From Rallus limicola (taxonomy: Eukaryota > Chordata > Aves > Gruiformes > Rallidae): DNA of 64,000 bases. The stretch's first letter is position 1. The number at the start of each line of letters is the position of its first letter. Position numbers and translations under genes: made by a program. Shown here piece by piece: positions 36,601 through 47,931 of the stretch. Where the stretch lies: the NCBI GenBank assembly GCA_022605955.1, contig JAKCOZ010000003.1, forward strand, positions 55,118,179 through 55,182,178, in the 5' to 3' direction. The notes below the pieces were generated by a model. The model saw nothing but the letters and a program-made list of their open reading frames with translations, ran no database searches and was not told where the DNA came from.

Positions 36601-38888
36601 AGACAAATGGATAGAGGAATTACCTGGAGAGGTAAAGACCTGTGTCAAGCAGAGGGAGTCTAAATCCACAGCTCTGACCAAGTGGAAGAGTGCCCTACAA
36701 CTTACTGTCTGCTCTGGACAGGACACGTACTCCACAATTGTGCTATCCTGAAAAGAAGGATCATTCAAAATTCACAATAACAAAGAGAGGGAGAGCAAAA
36801 GAAACCATACTATCACTGCAGCATGATGGCTAGTGTATTCAGCTGGAAGACAATTGTTGAGTTTCTATAGGAGAGTAAAGAAATATACAGCAGCAAGGTC
36901 ATAAAGTGTTTTCTAAAAAGAAAAAAAAATCAAAATAGAAGTTTTATTTTTGCAATTCTAAAAATTTTGTATGTAATTTTTGCTCTATATTTTGAGGTGA
37001 AGAGGGGTTGTTTTATATTTTCAAAAAGAAAATAATATAATAGTTGAGGTGATACAATGAAAAGGCAGAGAAACAGCTTAGACAGCTATGGGTAGGTTCA
37101 GGCTTTACCTTTGCCCTACTTTAGGGTAAGAATTACTGTCAGCTGAACCTATTATTTATGTATCAGCTATCAGTAGAGATTAAATGAAGAATCTTGGGAA
37201 AGGAAGCTACAGATCTTATCAGCTGGATTGAAAGTCACTGCTTGTACATCTGGCTGTTTTAGTAGGTTACACATTCTGTGCATGAGCTAGGCCACACAAA
37301 ATCCACTGTTCATTGGTTTACACCAGTAAGCTGATAAGCAAGCACTCAGTGTGTGTTCTTGCTACAAGCAGGTGTGATTCAATAGCAGAAAGGAAATTGC
37401 AAGTGAAAATATTCTGTGGTGGGGGAAAGACAGCTGTTACTTCTGAAATCTAGAACTTCCCAGTTTTGGAACCAGCAAGCTGGCTTGTGGTAGAAGACTG
37501 TGAGCTTGAGTGGGGTTTTTTGTTACACCTTGTTGATGGGGCAAAGTTGTTCTACCTCAACTGATCTTCACATCATGACTTGTGATGCAGATGGTGCAAG
37601 ACTTGTTCACAAAAGCAGAGAAATTAATCTTTTCAACTACTATTGAGAATTTAACTGATGAAAAAAAATTAAAGTACAGCTTAGGGACTCTTAATTTTTT
37701 TTTAGAGGATATAATGATTCTCCATGTCTCATGTATCATGTATTAGTGCATGAGTTTTCTTCATATTAAAACCCAAAATTTCAAAGGCTTGCTATTTTGC
37801 ATCTAGCCTTTCATCAGCATGAGGTGTACTGTATTCCTCTGGAGGAAAGAGACTTTCTCCTGTAAGCATGCAGCAACCACCCACTGTTCTTATGGGACGA
37901 TGAGAAATTTTTTTAGTGGAAGTACATGCAAGTGTTTCATTTGGTTAAGACAGTTGTAGTCTCCTTTTAAACTATTGCCTCTGATCTTCATAACTGATTG
38001 GTATTGTTTTGCTTCAAATGCATCAAGATGGATAAGACACAATAAACACAGAAAAACATGATGTAGATTTATGTCTAGATCTAATAGGTCACTATTTTGT
38101 TCTGTTTATATTTTTAACTGGGTATATGATTTTTTTCAGGTAAGAATACCCCTCATCCTTGCTATTATTTAATTTAGCCTTAAACGTTTTGTCTGAATGA
38201 AAAATGTTAATTTACAAATGGGTTTCAGAGGACTCATGGGATTTGCATGTAAAAAAAGAAAGCCTTTTTTCTCTTGCTAACAAGCATGACTAGACATTGT
38301 AGAATGAGATTAATTAACATGTGTCCTTGAATTACCTGGTAATGCTTATCAGAAAAAAATCTAATCTATTTTTAAAACTGTGAAAACCCAGACTTTATAA
38401 GAGAGTCATACACCCGCCCTGCAAATTAATTTTTTTTAAAAATACAAGCCACATTTAAAAAAAAAATGCTCCTCTACACTTACAGCTGGTACTTCATCAG
38501 AATTCTGTTAATATTAAGATAGAATTTTACTACCATTTACAATTAATCTTGTTTTAAATGCCTATTTATGATACCAGCAGAAATAGATTACATATTGAAA
38601 TTGAGACAAATAAATAACTTAAAAAATTATTCATAAGATTAAATTATATAGAAACACTGGTATGCTCCAACTAAGTATGCTACTGCCTTCAACCTGATCA
38701 TGCATCTATTTTTCATTAATGTTATGAAGAATGGAAAAAATATATATCCTTTCAGGATTGCAAAATAAAAGCTGAAAATAAAATGAGAATTTCTGTAGCT
38801 TAATTCAACCTATTTTCTGTTTTCCTAGAAATTACTCTTTTTCATATTTCTTTTTTTTTTATAAATACATTTTTTAAAGTATATTTTT
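33650..38888. other. unique AT-rich DNA, nothing recognised
   Basis: About 5.2 kb without recognisable gene. It contains the simple-sequence block at 34540..34665. Confidence 0.45.
34540..34665. repeat. trinucleotide-like simple sequence, hairpin-prone
   Basis: TATTACTATTACTATTCTTC, TTGTTGTTGCTGTTG and, further on, ACAACAATCATCATCATAAT form an interrupted trinucleotide-type block. The left (TTGTTG...TTATTAATA) and right (TATTAATACTAATA...CAACAA) parts are imperfect inverted complements. Confidence 0.75.
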
Positions 38889-39855
38889 CATAGAATGATA
38901 GAATCATTTGTGTTGGAAGAGACCTCAAAGACCAACTAGTCTCAACCGCCCTACCATGGGCAGGGACACCCTCCACTAGCCCAGGTTGTCTAAAGCCCCA
39001 TTCAACCTGGCCTTGGACACTACCAGGAAGGGGACACCCAAAACCTCTCTGGGCAACCTGTGCCAGTGCCTCACCACCCTCACAATAAAAAAATAATCTT
39101 CCTAATGTCTAATCTAAATCACCTTCCATCAGCTTAAAGCCGTTATCCCTTGTCCTGGCACTACCTGCCCTTGTAAACAGTCCATCTTGATCTTGTAGGT
39201 TCCTTTAGGTACTGGAAGGCTTCAACAAGTTCCTCTTAGAGTCTTGTCTTCTGCAGGATGAGCAATCCCAATTCTCAGCTTGTCTTCATAGGAAAGATGA
39301 TCCAGCCTGGTCACCCTCCTCTGGTCATTTTGTGGCCCTTCTCTGGACTCACTCCAACAGCTCCATGTTTTTCTTGCACCAGGGAAGCCAGAGCTGGATG
39401 TTGTACTCCAGGTGGAGTCTCAAGAGAGCTGAGTAGAGGGACAGGATCACCCCCTTTGACCTGCTGGGCAAAGGATACATTTGGCTTTCTGGGTTGCAGT
39501 TGCCAGTTCATGCCAGAGCTTTACATCAAGCAACACCTCCACGCATTTCTCCTCAGGGCTGCTCTCAATTCCTTCTCTTCCCAGCCTGTACTTGTACTTG
39601 GGATTATGCCAGCCCATGTGAAGGACCTTGCCCTTGAACTTATTTGGTTTACACAGACCCACCTCTCGAGCCTGTCAAGGTCCTTCTCAATGGCATGCCT
39701 TCCCTCCAGCATAGCTACTGCACTGTGCCGCTTGGTGTTGTCAATGTATGTGCTGAGAGTGCCCACAATCCTCCTTTCCCATGTTGTCAGCTAAGATTAT
39801 AAACAGCACTGGTCCCAATCCTGAGGAAGCGCACTCATCATCAGTCTCCATCTTT
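38889..39855 (-). mobile_element. CR1 LINE, older subtype, decayed
   Basis: Terminal repeats CATAGAATGATAGAATCAT at the left lead into TTGGAAGAGACCTCAAAGAC, the CR1 3' untranslated region in reverse. ORF2 C-terminal sequence with many indels runs to about 39.86 kb. The active-site motif is degraded (TYIDNTKRHSA around 39730). The 3' region (GACACCCTCCACTAG, AGGTTGTCTAAAGCCCCATT) belongs to a different CR1 subfamily from the copies at 28.6, 50.5 and 57.5 kb, and resembles 52838..54525. A plus-strand open frame of about 178 codons here is antisense and not a gene. Confidence 0.92.
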
Positions 39856-41772
39856 TTCAATGATTAATTAGCAAAGAATATTTAACTTAGTCCTTTGCGG
39901 ATATTCTCCCCAACTTCAGAGTATTTGAAGGTTGTATTTTTTTATCCATCCATGCTGTAGACATATAATTAATTACATGTAAGCCATATGTAACATCTCT
40001 AGGCAACTTCTCCATGGACTGTATATCATGTTGTGAAATTTATGGTCAGCAAAGCCCTGACTCTCATTGGTATATACAATTTTTTTGGGTTTTGGAACCC
40101 ACCAAAAGGCATGATTCACAGAGTTTAAAACATTAAAAACTGCTTTTACGATTGGATCAATATCTTTTTGGGAAATAAATTGCTCCTCTGTCTCAATTAA
40201 CTTCCAATATAAGAGGTGTTCCTGAGAATTTTGCTCAAATAATTTGTGACAGCTCTGACAGGAAGATTCCCAGCTATCATCTCCATCACGGGAACAATAG
40301 AAACACATTTCTATCCTCTTACTTTTGTTCCATTGTTCTTCTGTCACATAGATCCATTTAATCTATTTTATTTGCAGCTGACAGCTTAACAGAAAAGAGG
40401 GGTGAAAAAAACCCTCTTGAGTAACTTGAAGTTCCTAAGACCCAGAGAAAAGGAGGATGAAACAAAACTATGTTGTTAGTGGTCCAACAGCTCTCATTCA
40501 GAACATATGTGAAGCAAAATAAAACTTTTCAGTATTTCAGAGGAACAAGGGGTAAGGTCAGGTGCTTAATGAGTGAGGTAATTGGAAGAAGTACAGGTGG
40601 TAAAAGACACTAGGGAAACTATTAAACACTAGGATGTTGCAGTCATTAAATGGGTTAATACAGTTCTACTTTTCAGAAGAGATGCTCTGCTCTGCTCCGC
40701 TCTGTGATTTTCACCTTCTGAATCCAGGAAATGAAAGCCTAAGAAGGGATGTAACTATAAATACATCAGCACTGTTATTACTGGGGAGGATAAAAAGATA
40801 TTAAAGTTAAAAGACAATACTGGCACAATTACAAATGGTTATAAACTTGAGCTGAATATATCTAGTCTGAAAATTAGAATAGATATATTCTAACCATTAG
40901 TGTAGTGAAACCACTTTTTAGTGCAAGGTCTGGAAACAAAAGACCTAGCTAGCTTTTCTAAGGTACTCTAATAAAGATATTCCTGGAATTACATATTACA
41001 ACTGCCTACCATGAAAGAGGATTTGAATTTGTGGTGTAAGGTATACCCTTTGCATCCTCAAGTCTTAATTCCAAGAGCAGATACTTGCTGTCCAAAACTC
41101 TAGATAGGCAAATACTATCATCTATCTTACTCTTACTATTTTCCAGCTAAATTCTGGAAAATAGCAAATCAATATCCTCTGGAATCCTGTAATACTTTCT
41201 GAGTTCTAGAATATCATCTCTAGTGCCTATAATGGCCTGAATCAGCAGTGTGCCCTTACAGTGACAGAGACTATTGACATTTGTGCCTGTATTTACAAAA
41301 ATTACATCATCAGGTGATGTGCAAGGAGATGCAGGGGAAGCTGGAAGGGGAACTGGAAGGGGAGCTTCATTGCATCTTCCCACAATCCTTTGGGAAATTA
41401 TAGAGAAGGCAGAGGCAGGGGTGTGGAGGAAAAGGGCAAGCAGCATACAGCAAAGCTGCAGAAAGACTTTCACAGTGGGTTTAGTTAAGAATGGGAAGAG
41501 GTTTCCTGGGGAGATGCTGGAATCTCTGCAATTTTCAGAACTAAGCTGAATAAGGTCATTCTAATTTTGCAATTATTTGCACTCTGAGTAGGAGTTAGTG
41601 GTTCCTTTCAAATTGCATTTTTCCAACTCTCACTGAAAATTGTTCCCAAATTAATTTCTACAGTGGTTTCTACAAGTACCTGTGTGCATCAGGTTTCCAG
41701 TGCTCGACTTAAAATATGTGAAGTTATTTTCAGATGCACATTTAAATGCCACTTTTGCAAAGCTTGTCTTAG
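39856..41772. other. unique DNA with two unexplained open frames
   Basis: No repeat recognised. The open frame at 39973..40347 is described separately. A second minus-strand frame (41147..41473, extendable upstream to a stop near 41.57 kb) mimics a signal peptide but starts at GTG and was not accepted. Confidence 0.4.
39973..40347 (-). other. unidentified open frame with paired Cys motifs
   Basis: About 124 codons are open on the minus strand, bounded upstream by a stop a few codons earlier. The first in-frame ATG is about 13 codons in; the nominal start is GTG. Residues 15-35 include CFYCSRDGDDSWESSCQSC, two CxxC pairs resembling a zinc knuckle, and later EHLLYWKLIETEEQF and AFWWVPKPKK. Against coding are the high Trp content, the absence of a recognised family and the existence of other chance frames of similar length in this window. 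It could be an exon, an endogenised foreign fragment or chance. Confidence 0.15.
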
Positions 41773-42101
41773 GCCCTTCAGTACCTGAAGGGGACATATT
41801 GGAAAGGTGGAGAGGAACTCATTACCAGGAACTGGGGTTTATGGGTTTAGACTGAAAGAGGGTAGATTTAGGTTAGACATTAGGAAAAAACCTCTTCCCT
41901 GTGAGGGCAGTGAGGCCCTGGCACAGGCTGCCCAGAGAAGCTGTGGCTGCCCCCTCCCTGGCAGCATTCAAGGCCAGGCTGGATGGGGCTTTAGGCATCT
42001 GTTTTATTGGAGGGTGTCCTTGCCCATGGCAAGGGATTGGAACTAGATGGTCTTTGAGGTCCCTGCCAAACCAAACCACTCTGTGAGTCTATGATTCTAT
42101 G
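41773..42101 (+). mobile_element. CR1 LINE 3' tail
   Basis: It starts CTTCAGTACCTGAAGGGGAC and continues TTTAGGTTAGACATTAGGAA, CACAGGCTGCCCAGAGAAGC and AACTAGATGGTCTTTGAGGT. It ends with terminal repeats GTCTATGATTCTATG. About 330 bp, 5'-truncated. The coding frame of the last ORF2 residues (RLDIRKKPLPCEGSEAL) can still be read, but the rest of ORF2 is absent. Confidence 0.93.
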
Positions 42102-43839
42102 CCCATTAGGTCTAATTTCTATCTGTTGAGTAAACATTTTACAGATAACTCATCTGAGAGGTATGTATTAGAAGAACATTATGGCTGAGTTTAAGATTAC
42201 ATAAAATAAGCTTCTTAGTGACTTTAAGTTTTGTTTATATTCTTAGATGATGTTCAGAGTTCTTTTAAAAGTTATAGAAATGCTTGGTTTCCACATTGAT
42301 AGTCGGATGTAAGACAGGTAACAAAGTATTAAAAACTAGTAACTCACTACAGGTCTTTTTTGTTAATTCACTTCTGTGTTAAATATTATGATATGTGAAA
42401 AAACCCAGAAACCTCAGTTTTTATCAGAAAGTAGCATACTTGGTTTTAACAGAAAGTAGCATACTTTTCCGTGAGAGGTTATGTCACTAACTTTGCTAAA
42501 AATCTTCAATAAAACCTAAGAAAACATCAGCATTGTTCCTTTGCCTGCTTCCTCTCACATCATAGCAAACCCAATTTTGTGAATTACTTTTGTGTCTCAG
42601 AATGATACTTCTGAAAACTCATTAGTTTAGTTTTGAAGGTTGAGCCTGCACAAAATGCTAGATATTAATAATAAAGTGTGAAAAGGGAGTATGTCCAGAT
42701 TCTAAAAAATCTACAGCCTGTTGGTGTCAATTACCCACTAGCTTTTGTGGAAGTCAAAACCAAATTTTAACTGTGGTGAATACCGTATTCTAGTGATTTC
42801 ACATTATTTCATGTGCATAATCTTGAATATTCACAAGTTAGTTCAAATTGCCTCAAAATGTTTTATTAGTTGATTTTCTTTTCCTAATTACTTCAAACAG
42901 TGTGCACTTAGCAAATGGGTAGACCATGAGATTTATTTTCTCTGCTGCTTAACTCACAAAATGAAATGCCCTACGTCAAAGATCAATCACTCTGCTTTAT
43001 TCACCATCAAAGTGTGTATTGCCCTAGGTCCATCACCTTTTTTGGTATTCTTCTCAATTTCCACAAATTTAATAAAATGAAAAACCTAATATGTGACCAG
43101 CATCTCTCCAAAGCTAGCAAAATTCCAAGAACCATATATGTACTTACGCTTCTTTCAGAGAGGAAAACCACTCACTCTCTACTTACGGTGAGTCTTAATC
43201 AGCAGAAAAAATGGTTGCAAGCATAAGTTTCCTTGCCACATACTCAGAATTTATGCCATTTAGCCTGACATTGCTTGAAGCTTGACGTTGTTATTTCATA
43301 AATATAAAATTTTGGATATGTTTAAATACATTAAATTAAGGAGGACATTATTAAATTATAGTGAGTGTTACTGAGAGTATCTCGATGTGATCAAAGGAAA
43401 GTGAAAATAGATTTGGTCTCCACCCTGTATGATAGGACTAGTAATGGAAGCTAAAGGAGTAAATGGATTAGGATACTGGAAATGGGATGACATCATTTTT
43501 GAATTTAGTAGTCTGGCTCTGCTTGCGCTATCCAAGTGAATCTCTGCTGAGCCTTCATTCAGCTCATGTTCTCAGCTCTCTCTCCTGTAGGTGTTTTGGA
43601 TGGTTAAATGCACTTTAATTCAAAAAGGCATTTCAGACAATTTGCAAAATGTGAAAAATAAAACCCCTTGCAATCATAATGATGGAACAAATCCACTTGA
43701 GTTAATTTCAAGCCAAATGATCTAACATACACAAAAGTGTAGTTTATGTGGTGCTTCAATTCTGGTTTTCCAGGCTTAAAAACAGATAAAAAACTAATAG
43801 CATGGTGCTTATATATTAACAGTTCTTTGAGTCATGTCA
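42102..43839. other. unique AT-rich DNA, nothing recognised
   Basis: Apart from a small tandem duplication at 42425..42466, no feature is recognised. Confidence 0.45.
42425..42466. repeat. tandem duplication, 25-bp period
   Basis: CAGAAAGTAGCATACTT occurs at 42425..42441 and again at 42450..42466, separated by TGGTTTTAA-type filler. Confidence 0.9.
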
Positions 43840-44542
43840 GAGAAACATTGAATCAGATAATAATTTGGGTTGGAAAATCAAGTCCAGCTGTAAACCTGAA
43901 CACAGGTGCAGCCTCACTAGTGCCAAGTACAGGGGCAAAATCACTTCCCCGGTCCTGCTGACCATACAATTCCTGATACAAGCCAGGATGCTGGTGGCCT
44001 TATTGGCTACTTGAGCACACTGATGGTTCTAATTCAGCTGGCTATTGATCAGTAACCCCAGCTACTTTTCTACCAGGAAGCTTTCCAGCCACTCTTCCCC
44101 AAGCCTGTAGCATTGCATGGAGGCGTGCCGAAGTGTAGGACCTTGCATTTGACTTTGTTGAACATCACACAGTTGGTCTTGGCCCATCAAAGGCCCCTCT
44201 TTGTCCAGGTCCCTCTGTAAAGCGCTCCAGATACCTCAAGCAGACACTCCCACCCAACTTGGTGTTGACTGCAAACTTATGGATGGTGCACTCGATCCTA
44301 TTGTCCAGATCACTGATAAAGATACTCTTTAATAAAAAAATGGGCACAAGTATTTGGCCCTGGGAAACACCACCTGGGACTGGTCACCAACTGGATTTAA
44401 TACCATTCACCCCAACTCTTTGGTCCCAGCCATCTAGCCAGTTTTTACTCATCAAACCATACACTAGTCCAAGCCATGAGCAACAAGTTTCTCTAGGACC
44501 GGTAAGAAACAGTGTCAAACAAAACTAAACTAAACTAAAATT

Positions 44543-45173
44543 TAGGTGACACTGGTGGCTAAGAGAGCCAATGGGATCCTGGGATGCATCAGGAAGAGTG
44601 TGTCCAGCAGGTCGAAGGAAGTGATCCTCCCCCTCTACTCTGCATTGGTCAGGCTCCACCTGGAGTACTGTGTCCAGTTCTGGGCTCCCTGATATAAAAA
44701 AGCCAGGGACCTTCTGGAGAGAGTCCAGAGAAGGGCAACGAAGATGATTAGGGGCCTGGAACATCTCCCCTATGAGGAAAGGCTGAGTGAGCTGGGTCTG
44801 TTCAGCTTGGAGAAAAGAAGACTTAGGGGGGACCAAATTAGTGTTTATAAATATCTTAGACTTGGGATGCAGGGGGAATTGGCCAGCCCGTTTTCAGTGG
44901 TCTGTGGGGACAGGACTAGGGGCAATGGCTGTAAGCTGGAGCACAGGAAGTTCCACACCAACATGCGGATGAACTTTTTCACAGTGAGGGTGACAGAGCA
45001 GTGGAATAGGCTGCCCAGGGAAGTGGTGGAGTCTCCTTCTCTGGAGAGATTCAAGTCTCGTCTGGATGCCTATCTATGCAATATGAGATAGGGAGCCTGC
45101 TTTGGCAGGGGGGTTGGACCCGATGATCTCTTGAGGTCCCTTCCAACCCCTAAGATTCTGTGATTCTGTGATT
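44543..45173 (+). mobile_element. CR1 LINE nested in the older CR1
   Basis: It starts in ORF2 (AGGTGACACTGGTGGCTAAG, ATGGGATCCTGGGATGCATC), passes through the conserved C-terminal coding region and ends with AAGATTCTGTGATTCTGTGA terminal repeats. The host CR1 stops at GTGTCAAA (44519) and resumes at TGCAGCCATTTCCTC (45174). Compared with the homologous stretch at 18.7 kb, about 30 bp of host CR1 are missing at the junction, so the insertion removed target DNA instead of duplicating it. A (TAAAC)n-like filler of about 22 bp lies at the 5' junction. Confidence 0.95.
44744..45091 (+). pseudogene. CR1 ORF2 C-terminal remnant
   Basis: About 115 codons open from an internal Met: [53 protein letters not shown] and [20 protein letters not shown], ending at a stop in the normal CR1 position. 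The CR1 reading continues upstream with YCVQFWAP. The fragment lacks all catalytic domains. Good preservation of the frame indicates a fairly recent insertion. Confidence 0.92.
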
Positions 45174-45587
45174 TGCAGCCATTTCCTCAACCACTAAGTG
45201 GATCACTTTGTCATAGAGGGAGATCAGGTTGGTTAAGCAGGACCCATCATTGAAAAGCCCATGTTTACTGGGCCTGATTGACTGGTTATCCTGTATATGA
45301 CATGTGACAATATTCAAGATAGTCTGCTCCATAACCTTCCTTGGCACTGAGGTCAGTCTGACAGGCTTGTAGTTCTCCCGATCCTCCCTCCAGCCTTTCT
45401 TGTAGATAGGCATCATATTTGCTAAGCTATGCTTAATTAGGACCTTCCTGGTTAGCCCGGACTGCTGATAAATGTTGGAAAGTGAATTGATGAGCAATTC
45501 TGCCAGCTCTCCCAGTACCTTTTTGTGGATCCCATCCAGCTCCCAAGACTTGTGTGTGTCTAAGTGGTGCAGAAAGTCACTAACCAT
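45174..45587 (-). pseudogene. CR1 ORF2 reverse-transcriptase remnant (fingers)
   Basis: The minus-strand frame contains LDTHKSWELDGIHKKVLGEL, NIYQQSGLTRKVL, NMMPIYKKGWREDRENYKPV and SKHGLFNDGSCLTNLISLYD, matching the CR1 reverse-transcriptase fingers region (compare 58133..58525). It is cut at its C-terminal side by the nested plus-strand CR1. Substitutions at otherwise conserved positions (for example DRENYKPV for DPGNYRPV) show long decay. Confidence 0.9.
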
Positions 45588-45881
45588 TGTCCCTTGGATT
45601 ATGGGGGCTTCATTCTGCTCCCCATCTCTGTCTTCTAGCTAAGGGGACTGGGTACCTGCCCAATAACTGATCTTACTATTAAAGACTCAGCCTTTTCCTC
45701 ACCCTTTATTACTGTGTTTCTCCCTGCATCCAATAAAAGATGGAGATTCTCCTTAGCCCTCATTTTGTTCCTAATGTATTGACAGAAACATTTTTTATTG
45801 TCTTTAACTGCAGAAGCCAGGTTAAGCTCTAGATTAGCTTTGGTCCTTGTTATTTCTCCCTACCTAGTTAATGACATAGTT

Positions 45882-46190
45882 TTAGTCCTCCTGAGTTTTC
45901 TGTCTCTTCCTCCAAAAGTCAGAAAGTGTCTTTTTTTCTTCCTGAGTTTCAGCCATCGTTATCTGTTCATCCAAGCTGGTCTTCTTCCCCACCAGCTCAT
46001 TTTTCAGCACAATGGGGATGGCTGAAAGGTTTCTTTCTTGAAGAATGTCCAGCCTTCTTGGACTTCTCTGCCCTTCAGGGTCTGCCTCACATGAAACTCT
46101 GTCAACCAGGCTCCTAAACAGGCCAAAGTCACCCTCCATAGGTGGATGTGACAGTTCTGCTGGCCCACAACTTACTTTTCCAAGAATCAA
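45882..46190 (-). pseudogene. CR1 ORF2 endonuclease-linker remnant
   Basis: About 102 codons. GDFGLFRSLVDRVSCEADPE corresponds to the post-endonuclease segment DCGLFRRLVDRVPWETVL found at 19.7 kb. Continuation towards the endonuclease N-terminus is separated from this part by the LTR at 46310..47352 and resumes beyond 47.35 kb. Confidence 0.85.
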
Positions 46191-46309
46191 AACCTATCAT
46201 TTCATGATGGCTATGCCCAAGACAGCCTCCAACCATCACATCACCCACAATTCCTTCTCTGTTTACAATCCAGTGGGCATTTTACCTAGTTGGTTCCCTC
46301 ACCATTTTG

Positions 46310-47352
46310 TGTTGCAGTTTTGCACAGCAAAGTTCTGGTTGAGGAGAGGGGGGGGCTGCAGGGGTGGCTTCTGCAAGAAGCAGCTAGAAGCTTCCCCTAG
46401 GCCTGACAGAGTAAGCACCAGCTGGGTTCAAGGTCAGATCCACCACTGACCAAGGCTGAATCCATCAGTGAGAGTCATAGAGCCTCTGGGAATCATATTT
46501 AGGGGAAAAAACCCACAAGCAGCTGCATTTTGCCACCAGAGAAGGGAATGTGAAGATGTAAGAAACTGTGCAGACACCAAGGTCAGTGAAGAAGGGGGAG
46601 GAGCTACCCCATGCATGGGAAAGAGATATTCTTCTGTAGCACGTAGAGAGACACAGAGAGACAGACACACACAACAGAGCAGGTTTGCTGGAGGGACTTG
46701 TGACTCCATGGGGGACCAGGCTGGAGCAGTCTGGGCCTGAGAGACTGAGAGACATTCTATTCTATTACTGCACCCCATAGAAATGACCCACAGTGGGGCA
46801 TCTGGTGAAGAGCTGAAGCCCCGTGGGAAAGGACACATGTTGGATAAGTTTGGGGAGGACTGTCTCCTGTGGGTGGCACCCCACGCTAGAGCAGTGGAAG
46901 GGTGTGAGGAATGCCCGGACTCCCCCTGCCGACTAAGAAGGAAAACTTCTCAAGAGGAACTGACTGAAACCCCCATTCCCTGTTCCACTGCCCTGTGCCT
47001 TCCTGGGGGGGGGGGGGTGGGGTGGAAAGAAGGGAGCAAAATCATGACTAAAATGAAGCCTTTTAAGAGGGAGGGATGGGGGAGGTGCTTTAAGATCTGG
47101 TCAGACTTCTCATTTCCCGACTCTGGTGTCACTGGGTGTGCAGTGCACTGTAATGGATTAGAGAGTTTTCTTTCCTTTCTTCTGTGCTGAATCTATTTTG
47201 TCTGTGACACTGATTTTGGAATGATCTCTCCCTGTCCTTATCTTGACTCTTAAGCCTCTCAATATATATTTTCTCCCCTGTCCAGTTGAAAAGAGAAGCG
47301 ATAGAGCAACTTTGGTGGGTATCTGGCCTCCAGCCAGGGTCAAACCACGACA
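46310..47352 (+). mobile_element. solo LTR (family A) nested in CR1
   Basis: It has TG...CA ends (TGTTGCAGTTTTGCACAGC to CAAACCACGACA). The CR1 endonuclease sequence CCTCACCATTTTG breaks here and resumes CTCTGTCAGGAAGTTC. The equivalent uninterrupted CR1 at 19.92 kb reads CACCAGTTGTGTCAGGAAG, so TTGTG is the likely ancestral 5-bp target, now TTTTG (46305..46309) and CTCTG (47353..47357). The body shares with 9130..10397 the block CTTCTGCAAGAAGCAGCTAG, GTTCAAGGTCAG, and GATAGAGCAACTTTGGTGG near its end. CATATTTAGGGG near 46495 sits where a TATA box is expected. No internal genes remain. Confidence 0.92.
47005..47017 (+). repeat. poly-G run inside LTR
   Basis: Thirteen consecutive G followed by TGGGGTGG. 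A likely slippage-prone and assembly-sensitive site. Confidence 0.9.
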
Positions 47353-47931
47353 CTCTGTCAGGAAGTTCTCTTCCACACACTCCGGGAACCTTCTGGACAT
47401 TTTTCTCTCTGTTGTAATGTCTTTTCAGCAGGCATTGGTAAGCTGATATACCCACAAGAAGAAGGGTAATGACTGTGAGATTTATTCCACTTTCTTATAG
47501 AATATTCGGTCTGCCTCTTCATCCTGGTTGGGCCGCCTGTAACAGACTCTCACAATAATATCTGCCTTATTTTCTTTCCCTCTGATCCTTGCCTATAAAC
47601 TCTCAACCCTACTGTTAACATTGTTAAGCTTTAGATAACAAACCATTCACTAAGATACAGGTCTCTCACACCACCTCTTCTTCCTTGCAAGGAGTTTTTA
47701 GCCATTCAATGCAGCAGTCCAGTTGTGTGAGTCATCCCACCATGTTTCCATGATGGCAACAGTATCATAGTTTTTCTGCTGCACAATGGATTCCAGCTTC
47801 TCCTATTTGTTCCTATGAACAATGTATTGGTGTACATGAACTTCAGTTGGTTTATTGATTCTGACATCATATTTTGGGGTCAAGCCCTAATTTCTGTGTG
47901 ACTGTTCTTAGATATCTAACTTAGACTGTTC

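Noticed and set aside
39258..39794. Plus-strand open frame of about 178 codons
   Set aside because: Antisense to a decayed CR1 on the minus strand, with no motif.
41147..41473. Apparent secreted protein with a signal-peptide-like N-terminus
   Set aside because: The start is GTG, not ATG, and the frame is open further upstream without any Met, so the signal peptide is probably accidental. No family recognised.
46434..46838. Overlapping frames on both strands of about 90-134 codons
   Set aside because: They lie inside the LTR at 46310..47352 and correspond to no retroviral protein.
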